Made by a program: the position numbers and the translations under genes. The notes under the pieces were generated by a model. It saw only the letters and a list, made by a program, of their open reading frames with translations. It did no database searches and was not told the DNA's origin. Of a stretch of DNA of 44,555 nucleotides, positions 1 to 10,390 are shown piece by piece. How positions within the stretch are numbered: the first letter of the stretch is position 1; each line of letters opens with the position of its first letter. The stretch is from CAZJRQ01 sp964548535 (GTDB lineage Bacteria > Bacillota > Clostridia > Oscillospirales > Ruminococcaceae): contig CAZJRQ010000019.1 in the NCBI GenBank assembly GCA_964548535.1, positions 1 through 44,555 of the forward strand, in the 5' to 3' direction.

Positions 1-2678
1 GTGTATCCATCTTTAAATTCTACATTTGCTAGTTCAGTTGGATCTGGATCTGGATCAGGATCAGTAGTTCCGCCATTACCTGTGCTTGTATAATCTTCCA
101 TGTAGCTAACAACCCAAGCAAATGGAGCATTCCAGTTAATTGTACACTCATTTGCACTCCATGCCTCAACGTGGTCAAGGTAGCAAAGCTGTGGAGATAG
201 CTCACCAGTTTTATAACCAGCACCCTTAATCCATGGATCCTGCATTGCTGAGTTTGGTCCGCCTGAAAGTACACCTGATGGAGCTGTTGGGAATGCTGAA
301 TTAATCTGTCCTGACCAGTAACGGTGATGTGGGTTTTCAGTTGAATGATCACCATAACCAGTAACGTATGAATACTCAAGAGGATTACGTCCGAAGATAT
401 AGTCCATAGCAGAAATAACACCGTTTGCATACTTATCTGCGTTGTCTTCGTTCAAATCAGCAGCGTAAGCCATAACGATAGCGTTGTTAACTACCATTGA
501 GTTTGAACCCCACTCATAACCTTCAAATACTTCACCAGGAGCATTAGTTTCATCTGTGAATGATGTTGAAGAATAAGGAAGACCATAACCCTGGCTCTCT
601 TCAATGCTAATATAGTCATCTGCAGCAGCTGTAATTGAATTCTTAATCATCTTAGTTTCGTTATCAGTCAGCTTATCGTCGTGAAGAGCAAGTGTTAAAG
701 TACCTAGACCAGCTGTTGAACCCCATGTGAATGAAGTTTTTGAACCAGCATTTTCTCCGCCCTTTAGATTTGTTGTCATGCTAAACGCCTTATCATTATC
801 ATCCTGTGGATTCTTATAATTTTTAAGGTCATTGTAGTATGTTGCATCACCAGTTGCAGCGTAAAGCTCACATGCAGCCCAGTAGAAATCATCATCAACG
901 TAATCATCACCATAAGGACCACCGCCTACTGCCTGATCAAAAGGAGCGTAATCAGATGGGTTTGCCTTTGCAGCTTTATATGCATACTTAGCAGCGGCTA
1001 GGCACTTATCAGCATAAGATTTATCATAATCTGCCCATAGACGAGATGTCTGTGCAGCTGTAGCAGCTAGGTTAAGAGTTGCAGCTGTTGTTACAGGCTT
1101 AATAATTCTTGTAAGATCATCATCCTCTGGCTTTACACAAAGACCAGTCCACTTGTAGTCATGAATCTTGTGGTAAACCATTCCGTCAGCTCTCTGCATT
1201 TTTAGCAAGAAATCCATTTCATATCTTGCTTCATCAAGAAGGTCAGGAGCACCATTGTTGTTCTCTGGAATAGACATTGAACCATCATCAAACTTAGATG
1301 TGTCCTCATCAACAATCTTAGCTCTCTCATACATATTCTGTAGAGTCCAAACTGAAATACCACCGTTTACAACGTATTTACCATGGTCACCAGCGTCATA
1401 CCAACCACCAGTTACATCAACTGATTGGCTCTTATCAATTTCCCATTCGTTAGCATAACCATTTTTCCACTCATTCTGAACATAAGCAATGTCAGAAGCA
1501 TGTCCAGCGTTACGAGCTAGAGCGTTCTTATCGCCAGAAGTGATATATTGTGATTGAATTGCAATACCAGAACGGTTCTGATAGAAATAGTTAAGTGAAT
1601 CACTTAGCATACCACTGTAAACGCTGTTTGTGCCATCTTCTGCACTGCCAATAGCGAATGTGTAGCTGCTTTCATTACCACAATCAATATAGTAATTGTC
1701 GCCAATAGTATTAAAATCACTAAAATCTAGGATATGTACATAATCACCTGAGTCAACATCATATCCTTTATTTTTTGACTTGCCAGTGTAAACAGTTTTG
1801 CCTGTATTTTTATCTACAACATTAAATGTCTTGGAAGCGGTATCGTTTTCACCTACGACAAGTGTTGCTTTTTTGTCAAGACCCTTGATATAACCAACTT
1901 GGTTTACCAAAACCTTATTTCTTATATACTCATCTTCAATTTCAAAGTTTGATTTATTATCAGTCAAATCAATCAATGCTAAGTTATCAAATTGTAGTTC
2001 AGTACCTGCTGGGAAACAATCCCAAGGAGTGTATTGACCCTGTCCGCCAAAGTGGAAAGTAAATTCAGCTGTTCCCAATACCGTCTGATCAGCAGTAAAT
2101 TCATAAGCATATGTAGTCCACTGATTTGCAGGGATTGTATTGTTCTTCCAAGCATCCCAACCATTGCCGTAATCAATGTTTTGACCAGTTGAAGACGCAT
2201 TTCTTAAAGCTGACTCAACTTGTGCTTGAGTTGATGTAGTTGTAAGACCTGTTAGATTTAAAACGTTTCCATTGCCGTGCCAAAGTTCTTGATCGTCATT
2301 TGCCATATTACCAATCTTAGCGTACATATGACCTGAGTTACTTGCCTTTACACTATAAGTTATACGGTATTTATGACCGCTCTCAACAGTAAGTCCTCTA
2401 TGACGGAACTGACAGTCCCATCTATCAACACCACCGTTATTTGTTCCACCTGGATTAACAATTTTGATATTATAAGTTCCATTACTAATATCAAATTTCA
2501 ACTTTCCAGTTGAGTTCTCACACACGTGCCATGGAAGACCTTTTCCATCATTAAAGTCACACATTCCTAGTTCCTGCGACGACAAAGTCGATGCGTCCGC
2601 CTCAATGTTTAGTAGAGGTGTCGCAGTTGAAGCTAGAATTGATAATGCCAGCACTCCCGCTACAATTTTCTTGTACAT
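1..2678 (-). CDS. Secreted GH9 cellulase with CBM4-like and Ig-like domains (3' end outside window)
   Basis: About 892 codons are visible and the gene continues past base 1. The start at 2678 has a perfect AGGAGGT site six bases upstream. Residues 1 to about 29 are a signal peptide (MYKKIVAGVLALSILAS). Residues about 35-235 resemble a CBM4/9 carbohydrate-binding module. Residues about 250-345 resemble the Ig-like CelD_N domain, and about 360-860 form the GH9 (alpha/alpha)6 catalytic domain. Visible active-site motifs are GGWYDAGDHGKY (the Asp pair that activates water), NPHHRYWSG, and SANECTINWNA, whose Glu (about 843) would be the general acid. After residue 865 a PDPDPDP linker leads off the window, so a dockerin or another module may follow; that part is inference. 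The CBM4-Ig-GH9 order matches CbhA/CelK-type cellobiohydrolases. The protein should be exported and act on cellulose or another beta-glucan. It is monocistronic as far as seen. Confidence 0.93.
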   Translation of the reverse strand, partial: MYKKIVAGVLALSILASTATPLLNIEADASTLSSQELGMCDFNDGKGLPWHVCENSTGKLKFDISNGTYNIKIVNPGGTNNGGVDRWDCQFRHRGLTVESGHKYRITYSVKASNSGHMYAKIGNMANDDQELWHGNGNVLNLTGLTTTSTQAQVESALRNASSTGQNIDYGNGWDAWKNNTIPANQWTTYAYEFTADQTVLGTAEFTFHFGGQGQYTPWDCFPAGTELQFDNLALIDLTDNKSNFEIEDEYIRNKVLVNQVGYIKGLDKKATLVVGENDTASKTFNVVDKNTGKTVYTGKSKNKGYDVDSGDYVHILDFSDFNTIGDNYYIDCGNESSYTFAIGSAEDGTNSVYSGMLSDSLNYFYQNRSGIAIQSQYITSGDKNALARNAGHASDIAYVQNEWKNGYANEWEIDKSQSVDVTGGWYDAGDHGKYVVNGGISVWTLQNMYERAKIVDEDTSKFDDGSMSIPENNNGAPDLLDEARYEMDFLLKMQRADGMVYHKIHDYKWTGLCVKPEDDDLTRIIKPVTTAATLNLAATAAQTSRLWADYDKSYADKCLAAAKYAYKAAKANPSDYAPFDQAVGGGPYGDDYVDDDFYWAACELYAATGDATYYNDLKNYKNPQDDNDKAFSMTTNLKGGENAGSKTSFTWGSTAGLGTLTLALHDDKLTDNETKMIKNSITAAADDYISIEESQGYGLPYSSTSFTDETNAPGEVFEGYEWGSNSMVVNNAIVMAYAADLNEDNADKYANGVISAMDYIFGRNPLEYSYVTGYGDHSTENPHHRYWSGQINSAFPTAPSGVLSGGPNSAMQDPWIKGAGYKTGELSPQLCYLDHVEAWSANECTINWNAPFAWVVSYMEDYTSTGNGGTTDPDPDPDPTELANVEFKDGY

Positions 2679-2752
2679 TTAAGTACCTCCTTGAAATTCA
2701 AAATTTTGTTCATTAAAAATAAACTTTTTAGTGTTAAGTAATTAACAATCTC

Positions 2753-2781
2753 ATTATACTATAGCAACTAAATCAAGTCAA
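2753..2781 (-). promoter_or_regulatory. Sigma-A promoter of the GH9 gene
   Basis: On the minus strand TTGACT (2781-2776) and TATAAT (2758-2753) are separated by exactly 17 bases, about 75 bases upstream of the GH9 start codon. Confidence 0.75.
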
Positions 2782-3687
2782 CAAAAAATTAGAAAAAATA
2801 TAGACAATCATTTCACCATATTGTTATATAATATTACCAAAACTCGTGAGGAAATGTACAATAAATTAATAAACACTTAAATAATTATTTATTAGTGAAT
2901 TTTCTATCTATTTTCTCCCTGTAAAATTAAAGAAAACTTAACCATTTACAAGATAATTGTATAATTTTAAATTAATTTAACCAAAATTGTAAAAGTCATA
3001 AAATAGCCTAATTTGGTAGATTTATTGTAGTTACAATCGGTATATCACACAATTCACACAAAAAAAGTAGAGTATTTATTATTAAATTAAATCATATATT
3101 TATATAAATATTATATATAAAGCAGACATAAATACTTCTTCATTTTTAACATATATAATTTGCATTTGTTTCCTAAATCTGAAAAAGCAATAGTCATTTA
3201 AAATAGGTCAGGCGATATCTTAAATTCTTATCATCTGAATCTTATAATCATCACAGAATGATTGATAATTAATTCAGATTAGTAACTTTATACGCTGTTT
3301 TTGTATTTATTGTATTAACTTTTTAGACATAATTATCACTATATACTGTATCATATCTAGTTATTTATTTAGATTATAAAAAATAAAATTTCTATAAAAG
3401 GTCCATACATATTAAGTCACGAAAGATATATGTATGCATTATTAGACGATAAATTGATGTGCATTTTACAATATCATTAGAATAATGATATTGTTTATTA
3501 CCATTTAAGCATACTATTTGGAAACAAATGAATTGCTGAACGTTGAAACTTCATTATAACAAACAAACCGTAGTATTGCGTAAAAGTCGCTAATACTACG
3601 GTATATCTGCATTAATATTATATATGTTTACTAATGTTTTGCCTATTGATTGTTTTATTTTCACACAAAATCATTTTGATTTTCGTC
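2782..3687. other. Long AT-rich intergenic region with two perfect hairpins
   Basis: No reading frame of useful length is open on either strand. The only structure I see is two inverted repeats. One is a 10-bp perfect stem with a 5-base loop at 3469-3493. The other is an 11-bp perfect stem at 3567-3577/3592-3602, extended inward by GCG/CGC with one bulged base. Neither is followed by a convincing T-run on the plus strand; the second has a T-rich stretch on its minus-strand exit side. Confidence 0.6.
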
Positions 3688-3712
3688 AAAAAAAACACCA
3701 CTTTAGGTGCTC
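3688..3712 (-). terminator. Possible second terminator of the polysaccharide cluster
   Basis: On the minus strand a short GCACC/GGTG(T) stem is followed by eight T. The stem is only 4-5 bp, so it is weaker than the hairpin at 3793-3826 upstream of it and may act as a backup. Confidence 0.45.
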
Positions 3713-3784
3713 CAAACATCAGCCAGGTTATTAAAGTTTTATGATTAACTTAAAGCCTTATTTGAGTCGAAGTCGTTTTATCAA

Positions 3785-3826
3785 TAAATATAAAAAGTTG
3801 TATAGAAATCAATCCATACAACTTTT
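3785..3826 (-). terminator. Rho-independent terminator of the polysaccharide cluster
   Basis: A perfect 11-bp stem (3793-3803 with 3816-3826, arm AAAAGTTGTAT) with a 12-base loop is followed on the minus strand by a T-rich tail. It lies about 50 bases after the stop codon at 3874. Confidence 0.7.
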
Positions 3827-3873
3827 AACTACACTTATAAGAATATTTATAATTACTTCTTATACTTATTAGA

Positions 3874-4989
3874 TTATTTGCTACCCAGCAATTTTAGTCT
3901 AATTAATATTAATTTAAGTTTCTGCTTTAAATATTGTTTTGGAAAACTTAGGAAAACAATTTGATTAAATTTCTTTCCATTATTAATTCCATAAAAAAAA
4001 TCATCTCTTTTTAAAGGCTTTCTTGAAGGCTTTTGCAACTGTCCATTGTGTTCAATCGCATTTTTTATATTAACATCTTTTAGATTAAGATTTGCCTGTT
4101 TAAGCAGTTCTTGACCTTTTGGTGTTTGACATAAAACCAATGAAACACCTTTCGACAACTCATCTTCATTTAAAGATGTTCCCCACGAATCACCTAAAGT
4201 AATATCGGAAACGCGTTCAAATTTCGCATAAATACAATTATAACAATTCTCAGTATAATTGATTGTATTCAAAAATGAAATCATATAACTATCGGAAACG
4301 CCATCAGTAATAATGCCTTTCCCTTTTTCAAACAACTGAAACCTGTATTTTTTTCTAAATGTAATATCACTTAAAGTGTCGAGATTACGATTATATTGCA
4401 TTAAAAACATATCCAAAATCTTAGGTGATGGTGTTCCATGACAAATCAAATCAACTGTATATAAATTTTCTATAAGCGAATATCCAACAAAATTTTTGAG
4501 TGCTGAAATCTGACACGGCAAACCAATAAACAATACTTTTTGTTTTTCTTGAAGTTTTGCCTTTACTCTTTTGTAAATTCCTACTGGATTGCTTTTTACA
4601 TATTTTGAACCACTAAATTGTTTTAACTCCGAAACACAATTTACTAGCTTAAATTTAAACTCACCATGTTCAAAAGCACAGCTGCATACATATCCGCCAT
4701 TTTTAACGAATGCTAGTGATAGTGCAGATGCTATTCCACCTGATGATCCTTGCAAACGTATACTTTCATCCTCAGCCCATCCTTGATACCATTCAATTGG
4801 TTTTATGAATTCAAGCTGATTATTATTTTGACAAACCTTATGACAAGCCTTACAGTTTACACATTTATCCTCATCAATAATTGCATTATACTCAGTTTTC
4901 CCATCTTTTATAGTAATAGCATTTTGAGAACAAATATCCATGCAAGCCATACATCCTGCACATTGATCAATTTCGCAAACTGTTTTCAT
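3874..4989 (-). CDS. Coenzyme F420 hydrogenase/dehydrogenase beta-subunit-family Fe-S protein
   Basis: A 371-residue protein. Residues 1-55 carry two ferredoxin-like 4Fe-4S motifs, CxxCxxCxxxC (CAGCMACMDIC) and CVNCKACHKVC. The rest matches the FrhB family: N-terminal region with GSSGGIASALS, then LPCQISALKN and VDLICHGTPSP, then a Cys-rich CYNCIYAKFERVSDITLGD motif. It should be a cytosolic flavin/Fe-S redox protein. In Firmicutes and Bacteroidetes such genes recur next to polysaccharide pyruvyl transferases, as here (5126-6232 is directly upstream). The redox step in polymer synthesis is unknown, so a biochemical role is not assigned. It is the last gene of the cluster. Confidence 0.85.
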   Translation of the reverse strand: MKTVCEIDQCAGCMACMDICSQNAITIKDGKTEYNAIIDEDKCVNCKACHKVCQNNNQLEFIKPIEWYQGWAEDESIRLQGSSGGIASALSLAFVKNGGYVCSCAFEHGEFKFKLVNCVSELKQFSGSKYVKSNPVGIYKRVKAKLQEKQKVLFIGLPCQISALKNFVGYSLIENLYTVDLICHGTPSPKILDMFLMQYNRNLDTLSDITFRKKYRFQLFEKGKGIITDGVSDSYMISFLNTINYTENCYNCIYAKFERVSDITLGDSWGTSLNEDELSKGVSLVLCQTPKGQELLKQANLNLKDVNIKNAIEHNGQLQKPSRKPLKRDDFFYGINNGKKFNQIVFLSFPKQYLKQKLKLILIRLKLLGSK

Positions 4990-5125
4990 TTAATTATTTC
5001 TCCCTTACAAATGGATTTTTACTTTTCATTAACAGCTATTAAAACACCAAAAAACTCATATAAATATAGTAATTTAATGCTAGAAACTATCCTTTGTGCA
5101 GTAACAGACAAATTAGTATTGTATT

Positions 5126-6232
5126 TTACTTTGTACTATTTGCTTTGTTTATATCCTTAATCACTTCGTCAATAAAATCATTAGCTTTTTTTCTTTCTAC
5201 TTCCAATATACTAGCGACTTTATCAAAGTCAACAGAACGATTTATCACATCAAAATCTTGAAAACTTTTTACACGCCTTTGAAGGGAATCCGTCAATGTT
5301 AATAAACTATCTAATCTTCCACCAAATTCTTTTGGATAAACACAAATTGGTTCTGTACGCAGGTTCATAGAAAATGCAGTAGCGTGAAACGAATCAGTAA
5401 GAACATATTTAGCATTGTCAATCAAGCTAATGAAATCAAAAACTTCTGGAACAAGCATACTTTTTCCAGAACGATAAAACTGATCATACCTCGTGCAAAA
5501 TCTAACAAGTTTTAACCCTGCTTTCTGAGAAAGTTTTTTTGCATAATTGTCAAATTCTTTACTGCGGTTCAAATTATAAATCAAAATATAATCTTCTTTA
5601 ATTTTTCTTTTTGTTGAATATTTCCTCCAAAAATCACCGTCGACACATAAAGTAGGATCAACAATATGTATAGCATCAGAACGACCATATTGGTTTTTAA
5701 AAATTTCCTTGGCACTGCTTTCTCGCACTGAAAGCATATTATATTCATCGATATAATCTTTTGTATCATTTATTTCTTCATTTGAAAGTTTGTCCTGTCC
5801 AAAACTTGCAGCAAACGAAAATTTATAACAACTTGAAGGAACAAAATCAAGATAAAGACATGATAATACGCCATTATTCCATTTAGAATTCCAAACCTGG
5901 TCACTACCAGTACAATAAGCATCAGCAGTTAATGGATATTTCTCGAAATCTTCAGGAGTAGTGTAAACCATATCAGAAATGTTCAAATTTTCTTGAATAA
6001 ATTTTATAAAAACAGTTTTCCAGCGTAAAACTGTAGGTAACATAATAGCTGCTTTAATTGGATTTCCCTTGCTCCAAGTATTAAGTACGTTCTCTGGTTT
6101 AACATTTTCTCTAACATAATTTATTATCTTAATATCACATCCATGCTCTTTAAAAATCTCTTGCGTTGCAAATGCTTGAAGTGCTGACCCGTAATTTTGT
6201 ACAGCATGCAGAGTAATAATGTCTATTTGCAT
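5126..6232 (-). CDS. Polysaccharide pyruvyl transferase family protein
   Basis: A 368-residue protein beginning MQIDIITLHAVQNYGSALQA, the usual start of this family, where a Gly-rich loop follows the first strand. Other family signs are YCTGSDQVWNSKWN, the central VDPTLCVDG, and YVLTDSFHATAFSMNLRTEP, the conserved Asp-Ser-Phe-His block near the donor site. Known members move pyruvate from phosphoenolpyruvate onto a sugar hydroxyl (CsaB, ExoV); the acceptor cannot be read from sequence. The last residues (about 340-368) are a charged helical tail. The gene lies between the Wzy-like gene and the FrhB-like gene. It may decorate the repeat unit with acidic ketals. Confidence 0.85.
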   Translation of the reverse strand: MQIDIITLHAVQNYGSALQAFATQEIFKEHGCDIKIINYVRENVKPENVLNTWSKGNPIKAAIMLPTVLRWKTVFIKFIQENLNISDMVYTTPEDFEKYPLTADAYCTGSDQVWNSKWNNGVLSCLYLDFVPSSCYKFSFAASFGQDKLSNEEINDTKDYIDEYNMLSVRESSAKEIFKNQYGRSDAIHIVDPTLCVDGDFWRKYSTKRKIKEDYILIYNLNRSKEFDNYAKKLSQKAGLKLVRFCTRYDQFYRSGKSMLVPEVFDFISLIDNAKYVLTDSFHATAFSMNLRTEPICVYPKEFGGRLDSLLTLTDSLQRRVKSFQDFDVINRSVDFDKVASILEVERKKANDFIDEVIKDINKANSTK

Positions 6233-6533
6233 TAAGTCTCAACTCCCAACTGAAACAATATTTTTTATTACCTATATTATTTTAAACATTAATAAAATAA
6301 TTTTTTATGATTTGAAAGCTATTTTAGATTAGCTGTATTTAAAATTTCACTTGCTATAAACTTATCCAAACACATTACAAACTCACGCTTTTTCTCGATG
6401 TTTTATTCTCTATTAGTTGAAATAAAACATCAACTAAATATAGTTTAGTATAATCACATAAGCGATCAAATTTTAAATAATACTATTAATATTTCCTTAT
6501 TTTCACTCAATTAAATCTACTTGTTATTAACAA
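6233..6533. other. Intergenic gap inside the polysaccharide cluster, hairpin and short open remnant
   Basis: A 300-base gap in an otherwise tight cluster. It has a perfect 11-bp inverted repeat (6397-6407 with 6421-6431, arm GATGTTTTATT) with no T-run on either side. At 6319-6402 on the minus strand, 24 codons are open (REFVMCLDKFIASEILN is part), with coding-like composition. This could be the C-terminal scrap of a lost glycosyltransferase, but that is only a guess. Confidence 0.35.
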
Positions 6534-7799
6534 TTACTCGTTCTTGTTTTTGATCATGAACGGCTTAGTAGTTAAAAATGCTAACCACATCCAAAAAATA
6601 GGTTGCATCCATATGTCTCCCGATACTAACAATTTTGGAATACAATTACACATAAGGAACACAGCTAAGCCCTCTGTATTTTTATTTTTAAAGTTTCCAG
6701 TAAAGGTTTTAAAAATCCCACGAATTGTTAAAATAACCGGATAAACTGCAAAAAAAAGTCCGCCTTCAAATAAGAATTGTAGAATAAAGTTATGAGGGTA
6801 TGGATATATGCCATTGGATAATCGACTTGACATGCCCATTCCATATCCATATATTGGTTTGCGAATGATCTTTTCAACAAAAAACATAGTCAAAGGTATT
6901 CTACCATTTGTTATGTCTGCTTTTTCAAAAACAAGTCTATGCATTTTCAGCACAAAGCTAGGCACTGTTTTCAAATTCTTTAGCGAATAATTATATGCCC
7001 ATAGTATAATCATTTCAATATTTATACTAATTATAATAATAATTACTATACAAATGATTAGTATAAACATAAGTCGTTTCTTCTTCTTTATTCCAATTTC
7101 AACATTCTTTAAATCTCTAATCATCACAACAAAAAAAGCAAATGCAAGACTTAAAATTATACCTCTATTTCCAACAGTTAATAATTTAAATAATAAAAAT
7201 ATATTATATAAATAGCAAATTTTTATTAAAATATTACTTTCTGATCTATACCAAACAAAATGCAAAATTGCAGCAACAACAGGAACAAATACCGCATAAG
7301 CTCTTGACATATCAGTTTGTTGTATAGAGTTATATTGATATTCAAATAATTGGTTAATAACTGAAACACTCAATAAAGAAATAATCATGATATACTCTAA
7401 TATTTTTCTAAAATCAGTCTGCAATAAAATACACAACATAGGTAAAAAACAGTATTCAAAAATTTGCAATAAATTTTCTTCTCCAATATTTCCGGTAAAA
7501 TATGAAACAGAATATAATGTTATTATCAGTAATATTAAAATGCTAACTGATAACAAGCTATTAATCTTTATACGAGTACCTAAAATAATACTACTGAATA
7601 GAAACCCTAATAATACTAAAACAAAAACAAAATAGAATTCTTCAAACCCTGGTATAAAAGATGTAGAGATAAAAATATATGCTCTCATACAAAGAATTGC
7701 TATAATTGCACTATTAAATTTTACTGGCCAGTTGGACATATTGATTTTTGTTAGTCCGTTATCTTTATTAATGTTTATTAGTCGATTAGCAAACTTCAT
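6534..7799 (-). CDS. Wzy-like O-antigen/exopolysaccharide polymerase
   Basis: A 421-residue polytopic membrane protein with about ten to twelve hydrophobic segments. A large loop between later segments (residues about 270-345) contains NGRIPLTMFFVEKIIRKPIYG and GIYPYPHNFILQFLFEGG. The H-N-x-x-L/I pattern after Pro is typical of the Wzy_C / O-antigen ligase-polymerase family. It should join lipid-linked repeat units on the outer face of the membrane after the flippase (8885-10390) exports them. The start follows GAGGGG, and the upstream glycosyltransferase gene stops nine bases before it, so the two are probably translated from one message. Substrate is not predictable. Confidence 0.8.
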   Translation of the reverse strand: MKFANRLININKDNGLTKINMSNWPVKFNSAIIAILCMRAYIFISTSFIPGFEEFYFVFVLVLLGFLFSSIILGTRIKINSLLSVSILILLIITLYSVSYFTGNIGEENLLQIFEYCFLPMLCILLQTDFRKILEYIMIISLLSVSVINQLFEYQYNSIQQTDMSRAYAVFVPVVAAILHFVWYRSESNILIKICYLYNIFLLFKLLTVGNRGIILSLAFAFFVVMIRDLKNVEIGIKKKKRLMFILIICIVIIIIISINIEMIILWAYNYSLKNLKTVPSFVLKMHRLVFEKADITNGRIPLTMFFVEKIIRKPIYGYGMGMSSRLSNGIYPYPHNFILQFLFEGGLFFAVYPVILTIRGIFKTFTGNFKNKNTEGLAVFLMCNCIPKLLVSGDIWMQPIFWMWLAFLTTKPFMIKNKNE

Positions 7800-7808
7800 A
7801 ATTTCCCC

Positions 7809-8759
7809 TCAATTCTTTGCTGTATTGTCAATCGCCATAAGTCTCTCTTCAATAGAACAAGCATATTTTTCTTTATGCACTGTTTTGATTTTTATTACGT
7901 AGTTACATAACTTAAAAAACTGCACAACCAAGTTCCCAGATTTCTTCAACCAAAATACAGCACCTTCGTAATTCTTTTTCAATATATAAGCTAACGATAA
8001 TGATCTATAATGATATGCTATTACTTTTTTCTCTCTTTTTTTTCCTAAACTTGCGATAATTTCAGCATTTTCTTTCAAGAAGAACTCACGATAATTAACT
8101 GCCATTTCAGGATTTTCTGGATTATTTCTGCTTGTAGTATATTTTGCCACTAGATGCAGTGGTAATATTTTACCTTCAAATTTTGATAAAATTCTACAAC
8201 AAAATTCCCAATCCTGATGACGGCGATATCTTATATCAAAACCACCAGTTTCCTCAAATACTTCTCTGCTAATCATAATCATACTAGAATTAAATCTTAA
8301 CTTTCCACAGAGCAAATTATATAAAATATCATCCTCAACAATATCAAGCTTATAGCCATATCCGGTAGACTTTAAAACAAAACCCGAACAGCAAACAAGA
8401 CCGTACTGATTAGATGATTTTTTAAAAATCTCAATCTGCTTTTCAATTTTATCCGGATAATAGAAGTCATCATCATCTAAAAATGAAAAATATTGTCCTT
8501 TTGCGGCTTTCATTCCAGTGTTACGAGCAGCAGAACCATTGATGTTTTTTTTATGCTTGATATATGTAATATCATTATTGGCTATATACTTACTCAAAAT
8601 AATTTCAGTATTTATTTGTTCTTGTGTCCCTTCTCCATTATCATCAACAATAATAATTTCAATTTGTTCATATGTTTGATTTATAGCACCTTCAATTGCC
8701 ATTAATAAATTTTTGCCTCCCTTGTAAGTTGGCATAATAATCGAGACCAATGGTTTCAT
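7809..8759 (-). CDS. Family 2 glycosyltransferase
   Basis: A 316-residue protein with the GT-A fold start VSIIMPTYKGGKNLLMAIEG, the nucleotide-binding IEIIIVDDNGEG, RNTGMKAAKGQYFSFLDDDDF (metal-binding DDD) and RYRRHQDWEFCCR, the acceptor-side ED/WE-like motif. It should transfer one sugar from a nucleotide donor to a lipid-linked oligosaccharide at the cytoplasmic face. No membrane segment is obvious. RBS GGAGGGG lies just upstream of the ATG at 8759. It sits between flippase and polymerase genes. The donor sugar is unknown. Confidence 0.88.
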   Translation of the reverse strand: MKPLVSIIMPTYKGGKNLLMAIEGAINQTYEQIEIIIVDDNGEGTQEQINTEIILSKYIANNDITYIKHKKNINGSAARNTGMKAAKGQYFSFLDDDDFYYPDKIEKQIEIFKKSSNQYGLVCCSGFVLKSTGYGYKLDIVEDDILYNLLCGKLRFNSSMIMISREVFEETGGFDIRYRRHQDWEFCCRILSKFEGKILPLHLVAKYTTSRNNPENPEMAVNYREFFLKENAEIIASLGKKREKKVIAYHYRSLSLAYILKKNYEGAVFWLKKSGNLVVQFFKLCNYVIKIKTVHKEKYACSIEERLMAIDNTAKN

Positions 8760-8884
8760 ATTCCCCTCCAGATTACAATATACAAATAAATATCCTCTTA
8801 ATGTTGTAAATAAGTATACAAATTTATATCATCATATTTTTTATATCGTTATCGTAATTATTGTATGTAAAACTAAAAATCAAT

Positions 8885-10390
8885 TTACTTATTTGCAATA
8901 ATACCTTTAATTTTATTAATGCTGCTTTTATAATCATCTTTATAAAAGCAAATCGAGCCAACCCAAACAACAACTATTGATATAGCAAAAATAATTAGAG
9001 CATTTACAAACCAAGAAAAGTAATTTTCAGGCATATTCAAATTTAGAACGTGAACGATAACAATTATTATTAAAGTTTCGCCTAACGATACAGCACATCT
9101 ACCAAAACTTATCCAAACACTACGCATAACTATATTTTTCGATGTATATAAAACATATTGTACTGTTCTAAAAATAGTAGCGACCAAAGTTCCAATAGCT
9201 ACGCCAATTAATCCAAAATTAATTACCAAAACAACAGATAAAATAATGTTAATAGCTGGTTCAATCATTGCACCAATCTTGGTCTGTTTATAATGACCAG
9301 CTGCTTGAACTACCAACTGATTCGGCAATCTTATTCCTGCAAAAAATTGTATAAGAATTAATAGGTATGCAAACATCGGACGTATATAGTTTACATCAGT
9401 TATATCTTTAGTATATATACTTACAAACTGTAAAATCAATAATCCTGCACATGCGCAGACAACTGTTGAGATTGAAAAAGTAAAATATTCTACAATTGAA
9501 AAATTTTTTTGAAGAATTTTTCTCTCATCTTTAGCTATCATACTACCAAATGCAGCTTCAAAACTACCTGTAAAAGTTTTGAAAATTCTGTATATACCAT
9601 TAGTCACCAAATGATACACACTATACACAGATACTTCTAACATATTTGTAAACATCGTTAATACTATAACATCTGTATTATTCATTACAAATAAAGACAC
9701 CTGTTGAAAAAAAGAATCCCATCTTTGATTAATTGCTTGATAATTTGGCTTTGCATTTTTATTTATATTATATTTTTTCTTAACATAAACACTTTGTAAA
9801 ACAGGATATAAGACGTAAAAAAATGCACTTCCTAATTTTACAATATGTATGCTGAAACCGCCTTTAATTAATATAACAGCTACAACTAAATTTAATATAT
9901 AAATTGCAATTTTTATTAAAGAAGATATCCACTGTTTTTGATCTGCCTCTAACAAAATTAAATACGTTACTCCAAAAAATGATTCAGCAAACGTGCTTAA
10001 ACCAATAATTAGAAATAGTGTGAATGTAAATAGCCAACCAAATTCATTCTTTAACATAAATGGATAAATTGCTGCAAAAACTGTTATTGCACTCAAAAGT
10101 ATTAGTCCAACTTTTTTCATAAATTGATCTGTTGCTTTTATAATACTATCTATCTCACTTTTATCTTTTAAAGCAATTGGCTTATATAATGCAGCTCTAG
10201 TTGCTCCGCCAATTCCCGCTCTCAACAATACAGCACACGATAAAAACTGCGTTATTGACGTTATTAATCCATTATAACTTGAACCATAACTACTTATAAT
10301 TAAGCGTGGCAAAACAAATCCACATATCACTGCAACTAATTGTTCTATTGCAGACATAGCAGAATTTATTAATGCTTTTCGTCCTCGCAC
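8885..10390 (-). CDS. Wzx-type polysaccharide flippase (MATE/MOP superfamily)
   Basis: A 501-residue integral membrane protein with about 12-14 hydrophobic segments and the N-terminal RGRKALINSAMSAIEQLVAVI followed by PRLIISSYGSSYNGL. This N-terminal block is typical of the Firmicute PST-family exporters. The start is GTG at 10390, supported by AAGGAAGG seven bases upstream. It should flip lipid-linked repeat units to the outer leaflet. Neighbours on both sides are glycosyltransferase genes, and a Wzy-like gene follows, so a Wzx/Wzy-dependent pathway is the best reading. Confidence 0.88.
   Translation of the reverse strand: MRGRKALINSAMSAIEQLVAVICGFVLPRLIISSYGSSYNGLITSITQFLSCAVLLRAGIGGATRAALYKPIALKDKSEIDSIIKATDQFMKKVGLILLSAITVFAAIYPFMLKNEFGWLFTFTLFLIIGLSTFAESFFGVTYLILLEADQKQWISSLIKIAIYILNLVVAVILIKGGFSIHIVKLGSAFFYVLYPVLQSVYVKKKYNINKNAKPNYQAINQRWDSFFQQVSLFVMNNTDVIVLTMFTNMLEVSVYSVYHLVTNGIYRIFKTFTGSFEAAFGSMIAKDERKILQKNFSIVEYFTFSISTVVCACAGLLILQFVSIYTKDITDVNYIRPMFAYLLILIQFFAGIRLPNQLVVQAAGHYKQTKIGAMIEPAINIILSVVLVINFGLIGVAIGTLVATIFRTVQYVLYTSKNIVMRSVWISFGRCAVSLGETLIIIVIVHVLNLNMPENYFSWFVNALIIFAISIVVVWVGSICFYKDDYKSSINKIKGIIANK

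Noticed and set aside
1255..1458. Small plus-strand open frame inside the GH9 gene
   Set aside because: Antisense to the conserved GH9 catalytic core, no ribosome site, no recognisable protein.
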